Positions 21,641 to 33,793 of a DNA stretch of 64,000 bases are shown here, piece after piece. Source of the DNA: Cristatella mucedo (taxonomy: Eukaryota; Bryozoa; Phylactolaemata; Cristatellidae); the NCBI GenBank assembly GCA_009760855.2, contig WPIO01000012.1:3667501-3731500 (forward strand), in the 5' to 3' direction. The notes beneath the pieces were generated by a model that did no database searches, was not told where the DNA came from, and saw only the letters and a program-made list of their open reading frames with translations. The translations under genes were made by a program, and so were the position numbers. The first letter of the stretch is position 1; each line of letters starts with the position of its first letter.

Positions 21641-22980
21641 TGTTAGCTTTTGTCTACTTGTTTATTTTCATCTAAGTAAATCTGATTAAAAAGTCAGCAG
21701 AGCAACTTCGTCCGTTTTTAATTGGAAATGTGTTGATGTAAAAAGTAAAATTGACCAGGGTGAAAAAAGAAATTCGTGAAGAATAATGACCACCGTCCTT
21801 ACTTTTGGGGCATAATCTACTGCACAATAGCGCATACTACCCGAGACCAAAACGGAGTTACATAGTGGTATTATTTAAGCACATTAAACATATAAAATGT
21901 ATGTAGAATGGAATGCTCGTAAATCGATGATGTACTTTTCTGTCAGCTAAGCCGAAAGCTATCTACCGGCACCATATGATGGAGCACGACATTTGCGAAA
22001 GAGTTTATATGTAATTCCATTATCCGGCCTCTATCGCAGCTCCCATGGAACTCAATTGAGACTTCTGCAACAAGGCATTTTACCATATAAAAAGTAAACA
22101 CAAAAGGTTGAATAAAAGCCGGCCAGTCGAGTGGGACTCTATCTTACACCAATATTTTTATTGTAGGCCTTAACCTTGTGCTATTTCTTGGGGATTCATA
22201 GATAACAATGCAAACGTTACACGTAAACAAAAACAATGCTGAAGAGTAAAGGGAAGGTAGAAAACAGTAACAAAGGAAATAGCCACAGATGGCAGCAGAT
22301 GCTGCAGGCACGAAGAGGAGCAGATGTGCCGAGATAGGCAGAGAGAAGAGGCATGTAGCAGTCGATCGCCTACAGTTCAAGCTGTTTGCAATCAATACCA
22401 CATCTGAATGATTGAAGCTCTCTTGAATCTTAGCTGGCCACCAGCTTCACTGCTTTCAACAGCAAGTTCAACATGAAGAAGCCCGAATGTGCAGTAGAAG
22501 CGCTGCAGCCCACTTGGTTACACCCTACCCCCTCCGGTAGTCAATCTATATAATCTCCAGCTGTCTGTGCAAATGCCATATCAATTGGGATAGAGAGAAG
22601 ACTTCCATCTGGCTTGTCATGAAGCAGACCATGTGACATCGCTGGACTTTAGCCCAATGCATTGCCAGGTTCTTTTGTTATCAGGCGTCTAGGAAGCATG
22701 TCTATCATCCATAGCAGGTACTGAGCACAAGCTGGTTGACTTTTTTCTTTTCTTTTTTTACAGTCGGTTGGCTGGTGAGGGGAAGTCCAGTGGGTAAAGA
22801 TTAGTTGAGGAGGGGATAGCCGGTGAGGGGACAAGCTGGCGAAGGACAGCTGGTTTCTAATACACCAGCAACCTGGAAATTAAAGTGCACTAAAAAAAAA
22901 CACTTCCACTGTGGGGGAGTATACCAGCAGCTTGGAAGCTAACGTGCATTAAAAAAAAACTTCCATTTCTGTACCACAGT
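21641..22980. other. Non-coding stretch
   Basis: No coding frame with splice support. Two short direct repeats (CACCAGCAACCTGGAA.../ATACCAGCAGCTTGGAAGCT with poly-A) occur at 22862-22965. Otherwise nothing recognised. Confidence 0.35.
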
Positions 22981-22984
22981 AAAA

Positions 22985-23080
22985 GATAACTCGATCCAGG
23001 TACTTTAAATATGCCACAGGGCTCGAGCCCACGACCCTGGTCTATAGTCAAACACCTTACCTCCTGGGCCAAACCATGGC
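22985..23080 (-). mobile_element. SINE family S2 (head only)
   Basis: Minus-strand GGTTTGGCCCAGGAGGTAAGG head and GTCGTGGGCTCGAGCCCTG B box. The LINE-like tail is reduced to GGCATATTTAAAGTACC. Confidence 0.65.
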
Positions 23081-23307
23081 GAAATTACAAAATGGTACTG
23101 TGACTGAATTAAGTGGCTGAGTAAACAAGAGCATGAGGGCAGCTGGTGGAAGCATACCAGAGGCCTCGCAGCTAAAATGCATTAAATATTATAACTGGGT
23201 TTATTCGTGCTAAAATGGCCGTGCCACATAACGGCAGAAAGTTTGAACTCAAGTACTAGTTTGGGCAGTATAGCAGGGAAGCTATAACAATGACAAGGAT
23301 GGATAAA

Positions 23308-23467
23308 TAAAATTAAATATTATTCATTGGCACAGTGCCTTAATCTCTATCCAGGCGCTTTACATATGCCACAGGGCTCGAACCCACGACCTCTATTATC
23401 AAATGGCATCCACCCAGACCTCGGTTGTTAAAAAGGCACCTTAGCCCCTGGGCCAAACCGGGCGACA
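23308..23467 (-). mobile_element. SINE family S2
   Basis: Full structure: head GGTTTGGCCCAGGGGCTAAGG, B box GTCGTGGGTTCGAGCCCTG, tail TAAAGCGCCTGGATAGAGAT and an A/T end. An internal partial duplication (ACCTCGGTTGTTAAA/ACCTCTATTATCAAA) lengthens the head. Confidence 0.75.
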
Positions 23468-24177
23468 GCATAAGGACCCAAATTTGTGGGGGCAACTGGG
23501 GCAACTGCAAGGTGTCTTGCTCACCAGGCTCTTCAGAGCTCAATGGCCTAACTGTGCACATGCACATATGGACACACATGCACACGTTTAAAATATATAA
23601 TCAACAATTCTGCATACACAACAGTGAAAATTCATCACTGAATCATTATAGAAGCTTTTAATAACAAAAGCCTGAAAGATAAACATGACTACCCTGGCAG
23701 TCCCGTGAGGTACCGGCTTTGCCGACCTGCTTGCACACACCTATCACTATGTCGGCTGGGAGATAATATAGTAAAGCAAACCTTATCAGCTGACCTTGTT
23801 TGGATATGTAGTCTGGCTTGAAAGCCTGTATTCGCCTCATGCTGATTGTAAAATGCACCCATAGCCGAACAGGCTCTCAAAGTATGGGGGTGGGGTTCTA
23901 ACACACACTAACATACATTCGTGGCTTGGCCAGCTCATGGCATTGCCAGTTCACGGCATGGTCACATCATAAGCTCTCATCTGTCACTGTCACTAGTGAG
24001 TACTTGTCGAGTTGGAGATTGTGGCAAACTAGTGGTGATCATGGACACCCATCACATCTAGCACTCAGTGAGTAAGTAGTCGTACACAAGGCCTTAAAGA
24101 CAACTATACAGCACGTTTGAGTGCACACGGCCACACCACAGATGGCAGCACCTGATCAGTGCTTTGTCCATGTGATT

Positions 24178-24390
24178 CATCCTTTATGTGCTTATGTGTG
24201 CTGACACCGAGAATGCTGCCACTAGCATTACTTGCATGCTGAACCTGCGCATGTCATTCCTAACCATGTTATTCATGCTTACCAAGCATAATACCACTCA
24301 CCATTTGATCGTGTTTTCTTTGCAGCAAATGTAAAGCGCCTAGAAAGAGATTGAGTTCTCTGAGGGCGTTTTATCAAATATATTATTATT
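24178..24390 (+). mobile_element. Solo LINE-A 3' tail
   Basis: Same extent as the tail insertion at 4356-4578: GTGCTTATGTGTGCTGACAC to hairpin and ATATATTATTATTATG. No RT sequence directly upstream. Confidence 0.7.
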
Positions 24391-24640
24391 ATGAAGAGGC
24401 ACGGTATCCAGAGAATTTGAGGCTGTTAAGAGGCACAGCTCAACGACTTGAGTGGTAGAACTAGCAGTACGATGAAGTGTGCTGACTGGGGGAGTAGCTC
24501 TGATAGCAAGGCTAGAGCTAGATAACGACAGGGACCTAAAATACGAGTGACTAAACCTTAGTGAGTACCTGCTGAAAGAGCTCGGGTGGCGGCATTTGAT
24601 CAATGGATACACAGTAAAGTTCTTACGCTTAACCACTCGT
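24391..24640 (-). mobile_element. LINE family A fragment, inverted
   Basis: Decayed minus-strand C-terminal text (GAATTTGAGGCTGTTAAGAGGCAC...) abuts the plus-strand tail on its left and the plus-strand family A body on its right, giving a scrambled cluster. Confidence 0.5.
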
Positions 24641-25460
24641 TAGACGACCATATCAGCTCCACAGTCAAATCTGCCTATTTTCAGCTTCATAACATTGCTT
24701 AAATTCGGGCTTGTTTAGATAAGGATACCACGTCCAAGTTGGTCCATGCATTCGTGACATCCCGTCTCGACTTCTGCAACTCACTGCTTACTGGCCTACC
24801 AGCATGTGCAATCAGGCGATTGCAGCTGGTGCAAAACTCTGCAGCTAGGCTTGTCTGTCGTGAGCTTCGCAGTCGCCACGTTACTCCACTTCTCGTCGAC
24901 CTGCACTGGCTACCAGTCGAGCAACTGATTGACTTCAAGGTTTTGTCCCTCACTTTTAGGTCTCTTCATTCTATGGCTCCAGCCTATCTCTCAGATACAC
25001 TACCCCATCAGGCCAAGCATCGTAACACCCGCTTTTCGGAATTCAACAGTCTACAAATACCTCGTACAAATCTTAAATCCTTTGGAGACCGTGCATTTAG
25101 TTCGTAAGCTCCCAAAGCCTGGAACTCCCTCCCGACCTGCGTCAGAACATCCCTGACCTGACCAGACTGTGGAACCAATTCCACAATTCTTATGAAACGA
25201 CATTTGCTCTCCTGCTGCAGATCACGACACATCCTTTCCAACAGTCCTGAGCTGTTATATCAATGCTACTTACTACCACAACTGCTCTTTGACTCTACTT
25301 TGCTTCCCACTTTCTATTTATTGTGTGAGATGAAGTCTGTTGGTTACCGAATGCGTGCCGAAAGCGACTCAGGCTGTGAGTGCACTATACAAAACTCTCC
25401 TTCGTAACACCTACATAGTTTATATGGCCTTGTCGAGTTACAAATGGAGATACATTACAT
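24641..25460 (+). mobile_element. Chimeric LINE: family A body with family B 3' end
   Basis: Positions 24641-25164 are family A C-terminal domain ([40 protein letters not shown], largely open). At about 25165 the sequence switches to the 3' region of family B (GACTGTGGAA...GAGATACATTACATTACAT), the same 3' end as the B insertion at 31304-32298. The family A tail is absent. Confidence 0.75.
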
Positions 25461-25644
25461 TACATCTGCCCTCGACGTCAAAGAGTCCTGACTTCAACTA
25501 TCGACAACAACCACACACATTCCTTCACGGAAGGAAAGTGTCGGATAGAATTGACTGATGATGCCTTGGGTAATCATACAAAGTTGTGGCGACTCAGCAA
25601 CGTTTGGCCATGCTCAAGATCTGAGCAAGCCAAATGCAACGGTG

Positions 25645-25803
25645 ACAAATGGCTTGGCCCAATGGTTAAGGTTCTCGCCCCGACCAAGGTTTGGCCGAGG
25701 TCGTGAACTTGAGCCCTGCAGCATATGTGAAGCATCTGAGCGGAGATTAAGTTTTCTTAGGGCGCTACACAAATTAACAACATATATAAATTTATACATA
25801 TTT
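25645..25803 (+). mobile_element. SINE family S2
   Basis: Plus-strand copy: GGCTTGGCCCAATGGTTAAGG head, GGTCGTGAACTTGAGCCCTG B box, tail GAAGCATCTGAGCGGAGATTA...GGGCGCTAC and an A/T end. Confidence 0.75.
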
Positions 25804-26019
25804 TAAAAGACAAAAAGACCTCGTCTCAACCACAAGGTGGCAGCTTTCATAATCAACTTGCCAGTACTTTGTAAATCTGACTGACAGCAAGCACAACTAG
25901 CCAAGTAAACGATAGGGTGTGCCATAGGGACATGGGCCTGCAGTCGAAGCAAGGAGCAATCGGTGCAAGCTGCAAGAAGCCGCCAGCAAAGCTAACTCAC
26001 AGCCCCCTCACAGCCTCCA

Positions 26020-26090
26020 GTACGGGACATAGAGAGGGGGTTCTCTGCAGGTGCTATAACAAATTTATCATTATTATTATTATTAATTAT
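26020..26090 (+). mobile_element. Decayed LINE-like 3' tail
   Basis: GAGAGGGGGTTCTCTGCAGG...ATCATTATTATTATTATTA resembles the family A hairpin loop and (ATT)n end. Fragmentary. Confidence 0.35.
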
Positions 26091-26294
26091 CGAGCTAACT
26101 TCTCTGCTAAGCACCGGATCGCTCCAGCCATGCGTTTTATGCTAGAGGCGGCTCGGTGACTTTATTGGCGAGGGATTCTGGTCTCTCGTGGCACGCCGGG
26201 CTTACTAAAAGATGCCATTGTAGGAGAGCATGCTGCCGGACAATCAAGACTGGAGGTTGGTTCAGCAACCACATTTACATAACGACAGAACTGC

Positions 26295-26415
26295 CTTAGC
26301 AGCTAGCTATCATCGCCCCACTTTCGGCAGGCACTAAAAACAGTGTACGGGCGGATTCAAAGCCACGACCTGGTTAGCGAACTGCTAGCACTTTATCCCA
26401 GGGCTAAGACACAGG
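26295..26415 (-). mobile_element. SINE family S1 (diverged)
   Basis: The minus strand contains a CCTGGGATAAAGTGCTAGC head, a GTCGTGGCTTTGAATCCGC B box and a decayed hairpin. Confidence 0.5.
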
Positions 26416-27249
26416 GACGATTATCACGATACTGAGGTCGCTCTCGAAAAGCCAATGCAGCAGAGGCTCCGACCAATTCAGAGAGGGAGAGAGCGAGAGA
26501 GATATATAGATAGTCAGGTCAACAGAAAAAGGCATTTGCATGGCAAAAATGCACGATTCGTAACACACAGGTTAAACGCGTTACAAAAAACCCTACCCAG
26601 TCCAAGATGCGGTAATTACATTACGGCAAAATGTCAGCAGCAGAACAAGAAGCACCTGCCTGACCCGAGGTGAGAAACCAAACGTTGATCTCGGTCACGG
26701 GGAGGAACAGGTAAATTCCTAGAATGGAGCGGGAAAAACTGCTTAATACGTGGTGAATAAATATATCACTGAGAAGCCATCCTAACACGCACAGTGACCG
26801 TGAGATGTCAGACGGGTTTGAGCAACCGGCAAGGAGGTACAAGCCCCCTGCTGCACAGCCAAGGCTGCGGCGCTGTTCTCGGCCACGAAACTGAAAGCCG
26901 CTGCAAATGCATAGCGCGAATTCAGTACAACGCTACCCTTCTACTCTGCAACATAGGCACAAAGGTCTTACAGAACGACTTAATTAAGCGACTGACCACT
27001 TACCAAACGATCTATCAGAGCAGAGCACCTATACAGCCATGTTGAAATTGCACACCGAGTACACTTCCGCGGACTAGTTACATCCGGTTGGATGGTAGTC
27101 CACTCGTCGAAAACTGCGCTGTCTGGTTTAGACGATATGCCCTATGCGATGGCGTCTGAATTGAACCATGAGTAACATAAGTGCAGCGGTCGCTGCGACG
27201 TGAAACAAGACGCGTCAGGCCACTACATTAGCCTAGAATAACCAGCGCG

Positions 27250-27900
27250 GGTAACTACTTCCGGGCCACCCTTCTCCCACATGCCCACAGCTCAGCACCT
27301 GTCAGGTGACTCACCACGCCGAACTACAACCGCAACGTCCCCAAAAATCAGCTCGCCAGGCCGGGCCTGGCCGCCCGTGGATAGTTCGTGGATACTTCCT
27401 TGCTCGCAGCAGACCAAGCGCAGCGCCGCTTTCGAGAGAGCGGGTTCGCGCCGCCCGGGGCGATGAGCTCGTCGTGCAACTCTTACGAGGACTGGGCATA
27501 CGGCCTGCCGCAGTCTTCTCCGCTCGCGAGTGAGCCGGGCTGGCGGCTGACCCGGGCGCGCACGACGACTCCGAGAGGAGGCGAGCGGGTCCCACCCCCT
27601 CCCTGCGTGCTACCGGAAAGCTCGACGTCGAGCACTGCCATCGCTGTGCGCCTGACGCCGCCGTCGTCGTGGGGATCGCTCGGGCCCATTCTTTGACTCC
27701 TTCAGGAATTCATCTTGCGTTACTCCACTTTCCGCAGGCACGTTCGTCGTCGTATTTCGCTAGTGCCAGGCTATCGAGCGTGCGGCCTCTTAGTAGGGAA
27801 GCTAAGCGTCGGTCGCCAGTAGACCAGTGAAGGAGACGAAAGCAGGAGCCCTGCACCATCTTCTGAGCTTCGCAACGATTCTCGAGCTTCGAGCAGTCAG
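27250..27900. promoter_or_regulatory. GC/CpG-rich block, candidate promoter with first exon
   Basis: A sharp rise in GC and CpG compared with flanks (for example GGCCGGGCC, GCGCGCACGACG). On the plus strand an ATG at 27462 in good context (GGGGCGATGAG) opens SSSCNSYEDWAYGLPQSSP and runs into CGCGA/GTGAGC, a donor-like site. On the minus strand several GC-rich frames are also open, as expected by composition. It may serve the minus-strand gene to the left or an unseen plus-strand gene. Strand undecided. Confidence 0.35.
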
Positions 27901-27987
27901 CATTCAGCCGCATCATATGCGACCAGCCATTTTTCTACCGCCTACTCATAATAAATAAATATATATATATACATATAATTAATTTGT

Positions 27988-28146
27988 ATGACACCCTAAG
28001 CAAGGCGGTTGCGTTTTACGACCTCTGTCCCGAGGTCGTGGGTTTGAATCCTGCGGTGGGCGATCCTTTATCACCGCTGCAAGCGGTGGTGATAGCCGTA
28101 AAGGCTCTTCTGTCACTATACAACAGAGGCTGTTAAATCAGCCAGG
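27988..28146 (+). mobile_element. SINE family S1
   Basis: B box GGTTTGAATCC, GTGGGCGATC, hairpin TATCACCGC...GCGGTGGTGATA and AAAGGCTCTTCTGTCACTATAC. A (TA)n run precedes it. Confidence 0.8.
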
Positions 28147-28149
28147 TTT

Positions 28150-29520
28150 TTGTCATAGCATCCCAACAGCTTGCGCTCTTTGCACCATGAACCCCTTTAC
28201 AATTTTAGTGCAAATCCCATTCTGCGTTCTATACATAGTTTTGCCACCCGGAAGCTGATATTTTTGTGATAAAAATCACCAGCAGAAAACAGATTTGTTC
28301 GTAGCCTGAGTTTTACATTTTCACTGCCGTGCTATGCGTTTACCAGGTTTTTTTAATTCACAGTTCATTATCTTAATTTTCCAGAAACAACCGAATTTTT
28401 TTTACGGAAATCCAGTGTCGGCAAAACCACTTGTATTAAGTCTTCCAACAATTAGCCATTTAGTATGAAACACAACTTATTTGCAGTGATTTTTCTTTTT
28501 CAAAATTTTCTCTTCGAGCTTGACGAGCTAAAATCCCAGTACTAGTATAATCCCCGAACGTAATTTTGCATGAGTCCTTGAGCGAGTAAGTCAACCCGTC
28601 CGTGAACACAAGTCACCGACTTCAGGCTTAAATTGTGGCCCTTCGTGAAAGCTAAAGTACTACTGTAATGGTACAGCTACGGTGCGTGTCGGGGCAAACT
28701 GAAAAAAGAAGAGATAATTTACTAATTTGAATATGTAATAATAGTTGAAACTTAACATTGAATAGCTCATTGTATTGCGAAATAGTGACGGGCAAGCTTT
28801 TGATACGGGTCTTATTAATTAATGTATTTACACGTTGTGGATATCATCTCTCATTAGAACTGATATCACGGTAGTCTTAGCCAGAGGCTGTCGATCAGCG
28901 AGTCGCAATGTCTGCGAATCTACAAGCTTATGTGCATAGGAGGAGCCAGGGGCGGGGGGGGGGCGGGCACTTTCCCCTTGCACCCGTACAGCGGGGGCAG
29001 CGACCTTAGCGACCTCTAATCCTACTCCGACCGCCATTAACGACGAGCATATTTCTTAAGCATAACTGCTCTTGGAGGGCAACGTTTTGAACAGCGTAAG
29101 AATTGCAGCAGATGCGGTTTCTAATGGCCACATGTAAACGTCATAATAGCTACAGACTGGGACGTAAAAGTAATCAGAAACGTGAACGAATTACTTGTCC
29201 CGAAATTCCATCGGCCTGCACGTGTTCATATACAGCAAAGGTTTAAAGCCAAACGTTGAGAGGGGAAGAACTGAGTCTGTATCTTTCATATGGCAGAACG
29301 TTGACCTACCAAAACCAATCGTCGCGGGACGATGCCCAGCTCAAAGAAAAAAAATCCGTGTTCTCAGTCACGACACAGACTGACAGTGGTGAGAATAAAT
29401 TATCAAACTATATGCAGGTATATGAATATTGTATCTCTCTTATTCCCGTTCCTCAAGTTTTGTAGGGTTTTTAAATGCTAGCAGAACACATGAAACCAGG
29501 CCTTTTGGCAGTGCTTGTAT
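28150..29520. other. Non-coding stretch
   Basis: AT-rich to 28800, then a G/C run near 28950. Two overlapping open frames at 29195-29465 compete with each other and lack splice signals. Nothing supported. Confidence 0.35.
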
Positions 29521-29527
29521 TTTAGGT

Positions 29528-32500
29528 AGTAATAATAATAATATTAATAATAATGCACTTGATAAAGCACCCTCAGAGAACTCAATCTCTTTCTAGGCGC
29601 TTTACATTTGCTGCAAAGGGAAACGCGACTGAATGGTGAGTAATATCATGCTTGATAAACAACATGGATAGCATGGTTAGGGGTGACATGAACAGGGTAA
29701 CCATGCAAGTGTGGTTAGTGGCAGCATGCACAGTGTCAGCACACGAAGGACGAATCACAGGGACCCACTAAATGCTGTCCTAAATAGGTGTGTTTTTAAG
29801 TTCTTTTTAAACGTGGTCAAGTCAGGGGGATGTTCTGATGCAAATCGGGAATGAGTTCCAGGATGTGGGAGCATACGAACTAAATGCATGGTCTCTACAA
29901 GATTTGAGGTTTGTGCGAGGTATTGGTAGACTGTTGGATTCCGAAAAGCGGGTGGTACGATGCTTGGCCTGGTTGGGGAGTAGATCTGTGAGATAGAGTG
30001 GAGCCAAAGAATGAAGTGACCTAAAAGTGAGTGACAAAACCTTGTAGTCGATCCGTTGCTTGACAGGTAGCCAGTGCTGATCGGCGAGAAGTGGTGAGAT
30101 GTGGCAACTGCGACGCTCACGACAGACAAGCCTAGCTGCAGAGTTTTGCATCAGCTGTAATCGCCTGATTGCACATGCCGGTAGCCCAGCAAGCAGTGAG
30201 TTACAGAAGTCGAGACGGGATGTTACAAATGCACGGACCAACTTGGACGTGGTATCCTAATCTAAACAAGCCCGAATTTTAGTTATGTTATGTAGCTGAA
30301 AGTCGGCAGATTTGACTGTGGAGCTGAAGTGGTCGTCTAAATAAAGGTCACTTCTGAACGTGACACCTAGATTTTGAGCTACTTCAACAGGAGATATGCT
30401 GGCAGAGCCAATTTTGCGCGTCAGCCTTTTCCAATTTTTGAATCAAACTGGGTTTGCCCATAGCTAGTAAGTTAGTTTTATCATTGTTTAGTTTTAGAAA
30501 ATTTGCTGCCATCCATGTGCGGATGTCATCAATGCATGCAGCAAGTGAATTGAGAGAATTCGAGGTTCTCGAAGGCTGGGAGGTACTAACTCTAAGGTGC
30601 AACTGAGTGTCCTCCACATAGAACTGAAAGCCTAGATCGTGTTTGGCAATCTCATCAGCAAGAGGGAGAGTATAAACCGTGAAAAGAACCAGACCTAGCA
30701 CGGAGCACTGAGGTACCCCATATTTCATAGGCTCCTCAGAGGATCTTTGTCCATTCACATCAATACTCTGGAGAATCCCACTGAGATAGGACCTGAGCAA
30801 TTGGAGAGCAGTGCCAGTGATGCCCAGGCGAGATAAGAGGCGCTCTAGAAGAACTTGGTGATCGACAGTATCAAAAGCTGCCGAAAGATCGAGCAAAACA
30901 AGCCGAGATACTCTACCCATGTCTGTATTCCTAAGCAGGTCATTGTACACCCTATAAAACGCTGATTCTGTTGAGTGATTAGCTCTAAAACCAGACTGGA
31001 ACCCACTAGCAAGGGTGGAAGTTTCAATATATGAGTTCAGCTGGTCCGCCACGACCCTTTCCAGTGTCTTTGATAGGAATGGTAGGAAGGAGACTGAGTG
31101 GTATGTGCTTAAGTTCTCTTGGTCTAGTGTCTCTTTCTTGAGAAGTGGCATTACTACAGCTTTTTTGAAAGGTGCTGGGACATGATCTGAGGCTAATGAC
31201 ATATAAATGTTGTTAGTTATGCATGGCAGCAGCAGATCAATGCAACGTAGGAGCAGGACAGTGGAAATGGGGTCAAAAGGACTCGTCTTCTTTGATTGGG
31301 ATATGTATCTCCGTCTGTAGCTCCACAAAGTAAAAAAGACCATGTGGGTGTTAAGCAGGAGAGTTTTGTATAGCCCACTCACAGCCTAAGTGACTTTAGG
31401 TACACATTCGGTAGCCAACAGACTTCGTCTCATGAACCAAAGAGAAAGTGGGAAGCATAGCAGAGTCAGGAGAGCAGTTGAGGTAGTGAGTAGCATAGAA
31501 GTAGCAGCTCAGTACCACAGAAAAGGATGATCAATAGTCGGCAGTAGGAGAGTAGTTGTCGTTGCGTAAGAAATGTGGAAGCGAGTTCCACAGTCTAGGA
31601 CCTGCAGAGCTAAAGCTTCTGTCGCCAGCTGTCTTTAAGCGGAGGAATGGGACAGCTAATTTATTGTCCGCACAGGACCTGAGGGCGCGAACAGGCTGAA
31701 ACTGATGCAGCAGTTCAGCTAGCTACGAAAGAGACAAGCCGTGGCGGGCCTTGTGGGTCAGCATAGGAACTTTGCTCTGTATCATTTGCTCAACCGGCAA
31801 CCATCCTAGCTCTTTCAGCAAAGGAGACACGTGCTCAAACCTCTGGGACTTGAAGACCAGCCTTGCAGCCATATTCAAAGACCGCTGCAGTGGCCTAATA
31901 GCTTTTTTTGGCAGCCCAGCCAAAAGGGAATTACAATATTCAAGCCGAGACAGAACTAAAGAGCTAGTTAAATTTCTTACATGCCACTGTGGAAGACAGC
32001 TCCTAATCTTGGACAGGGATCGGATGTGATGGCTAGCTGTAGAGGCAGTCTTCTGAATGAAGCTTTTGAAATTGAGGCAGCTGTCGAACACGACACCTAA
32101 ATTTCGAGCACCTGGTGATGGTCGCACAATAGCATCACCTATTAGAACAGCAAAGCCTTTTAATCCAGCCACACGCTTAGGGTGTCCTATGAGCAACAGT
32201 TCGGTTTTATCATCATTTAATTTCTGGAAGTTTTCCGACATCCAGGATCGAATATCGGCAAGGCAAGCATTCAGTTTCTCAGTTGCCGCAGCAGATTCCG
32301 AACTTCAGGACGACATCACTAGTGACTTGGTTACATGTAGACATTGAGGTGAAGCCAGGAATCGGGGGACAGCATTCTAGGGGGTTGTTGTCATCGCAGG
32401 GATGGACTCCATGATCTCGTCTATCTTCTGGACAAAGAATCGAGAGAAGCGATCGGCTAGATCATCACAAGGATCATCAGGTAAGGAGCTAATCTGGGAG

Positions 32501-33556
32501 CAGTTGAGGAGATGGTTTATCGTCGACATCAGAATTTTTTGATTGTGCATCTGTGATTCAACAATGTTTTTTTTTTTATAGAAGCTAGATTTGGCCTCTG
32601 CCAGGATTGATTGGTACGACCTACAGTAGTCCTCCTATGCCAGTCGATGGACAGTCATTCCTGAGCTTTTGTATGCTTTTTCAAGCTTGCGCTTAATAGA
32701 CCTAGCCAGTTTAATGTCTGGGGTAAACCATAGGCCGTCTGCACGAGGGCGCACAGTGTGCTTAGTCAGAGGTGCAAACTCGTCAAGCGTATCAGCTAGT
32801 GTCGTGTTGTAGCTAGCTACCAATGATGACAGATCGGAGGGAGGATTGAGCAGCAGACAGGAAGCAGATATTCTCGAACGGACAGCATTGACCTCAAGAA
32901 TCTTGAGGTTTCGCAATTCACATGTTGTTTTAGAGGAGGAGGTGGGCACACACTGTAGATTGAATAAGATCTGATTTTTTCAGCTAAGCAGGATTTGTGA
33001 TAATTGGTGATGACAAAGTGCAGTTGTAGGAGAAAAGCTGGTCGAATGTGGAACCCTTGATGTGAGAAGGGCCATGCACATGAGCCATAAGAGACAATGA
33101 GTCAGTCAATGCACAAAATTCGGTGCTGCAGGCGTCAGATAATTTATTAAAGTAAACGTTGAAATCACCCTTAATGAGGAAGGATCAATTTCTAGCACAC
33201 AGAATTGAAATGAGATCGGGGAAATCTGAGATAAAGGAGGATTTGGTACTTGGTGGGCGATAGACTACTGTCACCGTTGGTAGCTGGTTTTTGGGCGAGA
33301 CCAAGACAGTCGATTCAAAAGGCTGCTTCGAGGGTACTGCAAACGGCTTGAAGTTGAATATCAAGCACACGATAACAGCAACTCCACCTCCAGTTTTGAT
33401 TGATCTATGGGTGTGAAAGAATGAGAAACATGTGTGGGTAGCGTCTTTAATTGTCGGGCAGTTGATCTATTTTAGCCAAGTTTCATTTAGGGCGAGCAGG
33501 TCGATACCATATTCGGAAATAATGTCATTTATTACCAGAGGTTAATTGCACATTCA
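29528..33556 (-). mobile_element. LINE family A, longest copy, with nested LINE B
   Basis: A minus-strand element of about 4 kb. It runs from the (ATT)n tail and hairpin (29528-29620) through the C-terminal domain (29755-30241) and the RT palm and thumb (30384-31300: SKTLERVVADQLNSYIE, LLDLSAAFDTVDH, GVPQCSVLG, TWMAANFLKLNNDKTN). After the family B insertion at 31304-32298 it resumes with linker and endonuclease sequence to 33556, where it is 5' truncated in the endonuclease N terminus. The catalytic YADD box reads YVED, and frameshifts break the endonuclease. Inactive, but the best guide to the family's layout. Confidence 0.88.
31304..32298 (-). mobile_element. LINE family B inserted in family A
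   Basis: A second CR1/L2-like family. Minus-strand frame 31723-32241 encodes the thumb and C-terminal domain ([49 protein letters not shown]). Its 3' region ends in GGAGATACAT. Family A reads GATTGGGATA before it and CGAACTTCAGGACGAC after it, matching the uninterrupted order at 61480-61520. It is therefore a nested insertion of about 995 bp. No clear target duplication. Confidence 0.78.
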
Positions 33557-33743
33557 TATACTCGCTACTGTCTCGTTACTATACTCATTACATAAGTATA
33601 CTCGTTGACAGTCAAGTGGTTGTAAAGTAAATTCCAAAGACAGCTTCTTGCATCCATGAGTAAACATGTCCACCCCATATTGAAATTCATGAGCCGTTAT
33701 CTATCCCTCTCCTTCCCGCATCCAACATAACTAGGCTAAATTA

Positions 33744-33746
<3 letters not shown>

Positions 33747-33791
<45 letters not shown>
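33747..33791. repeat. (CT)n microsatellite
   Basis: About 45 bases of CT dinucleotides. Confidence 0.95.

Positions 33792-33793
<2 letters not shown>

Noticed and set aside
29195-29465. Two overlapping plus-strand frames of 62 and 69 codons
   Set aside because: They compete for the same DNA, neither has splice signals or recognisable motifs.
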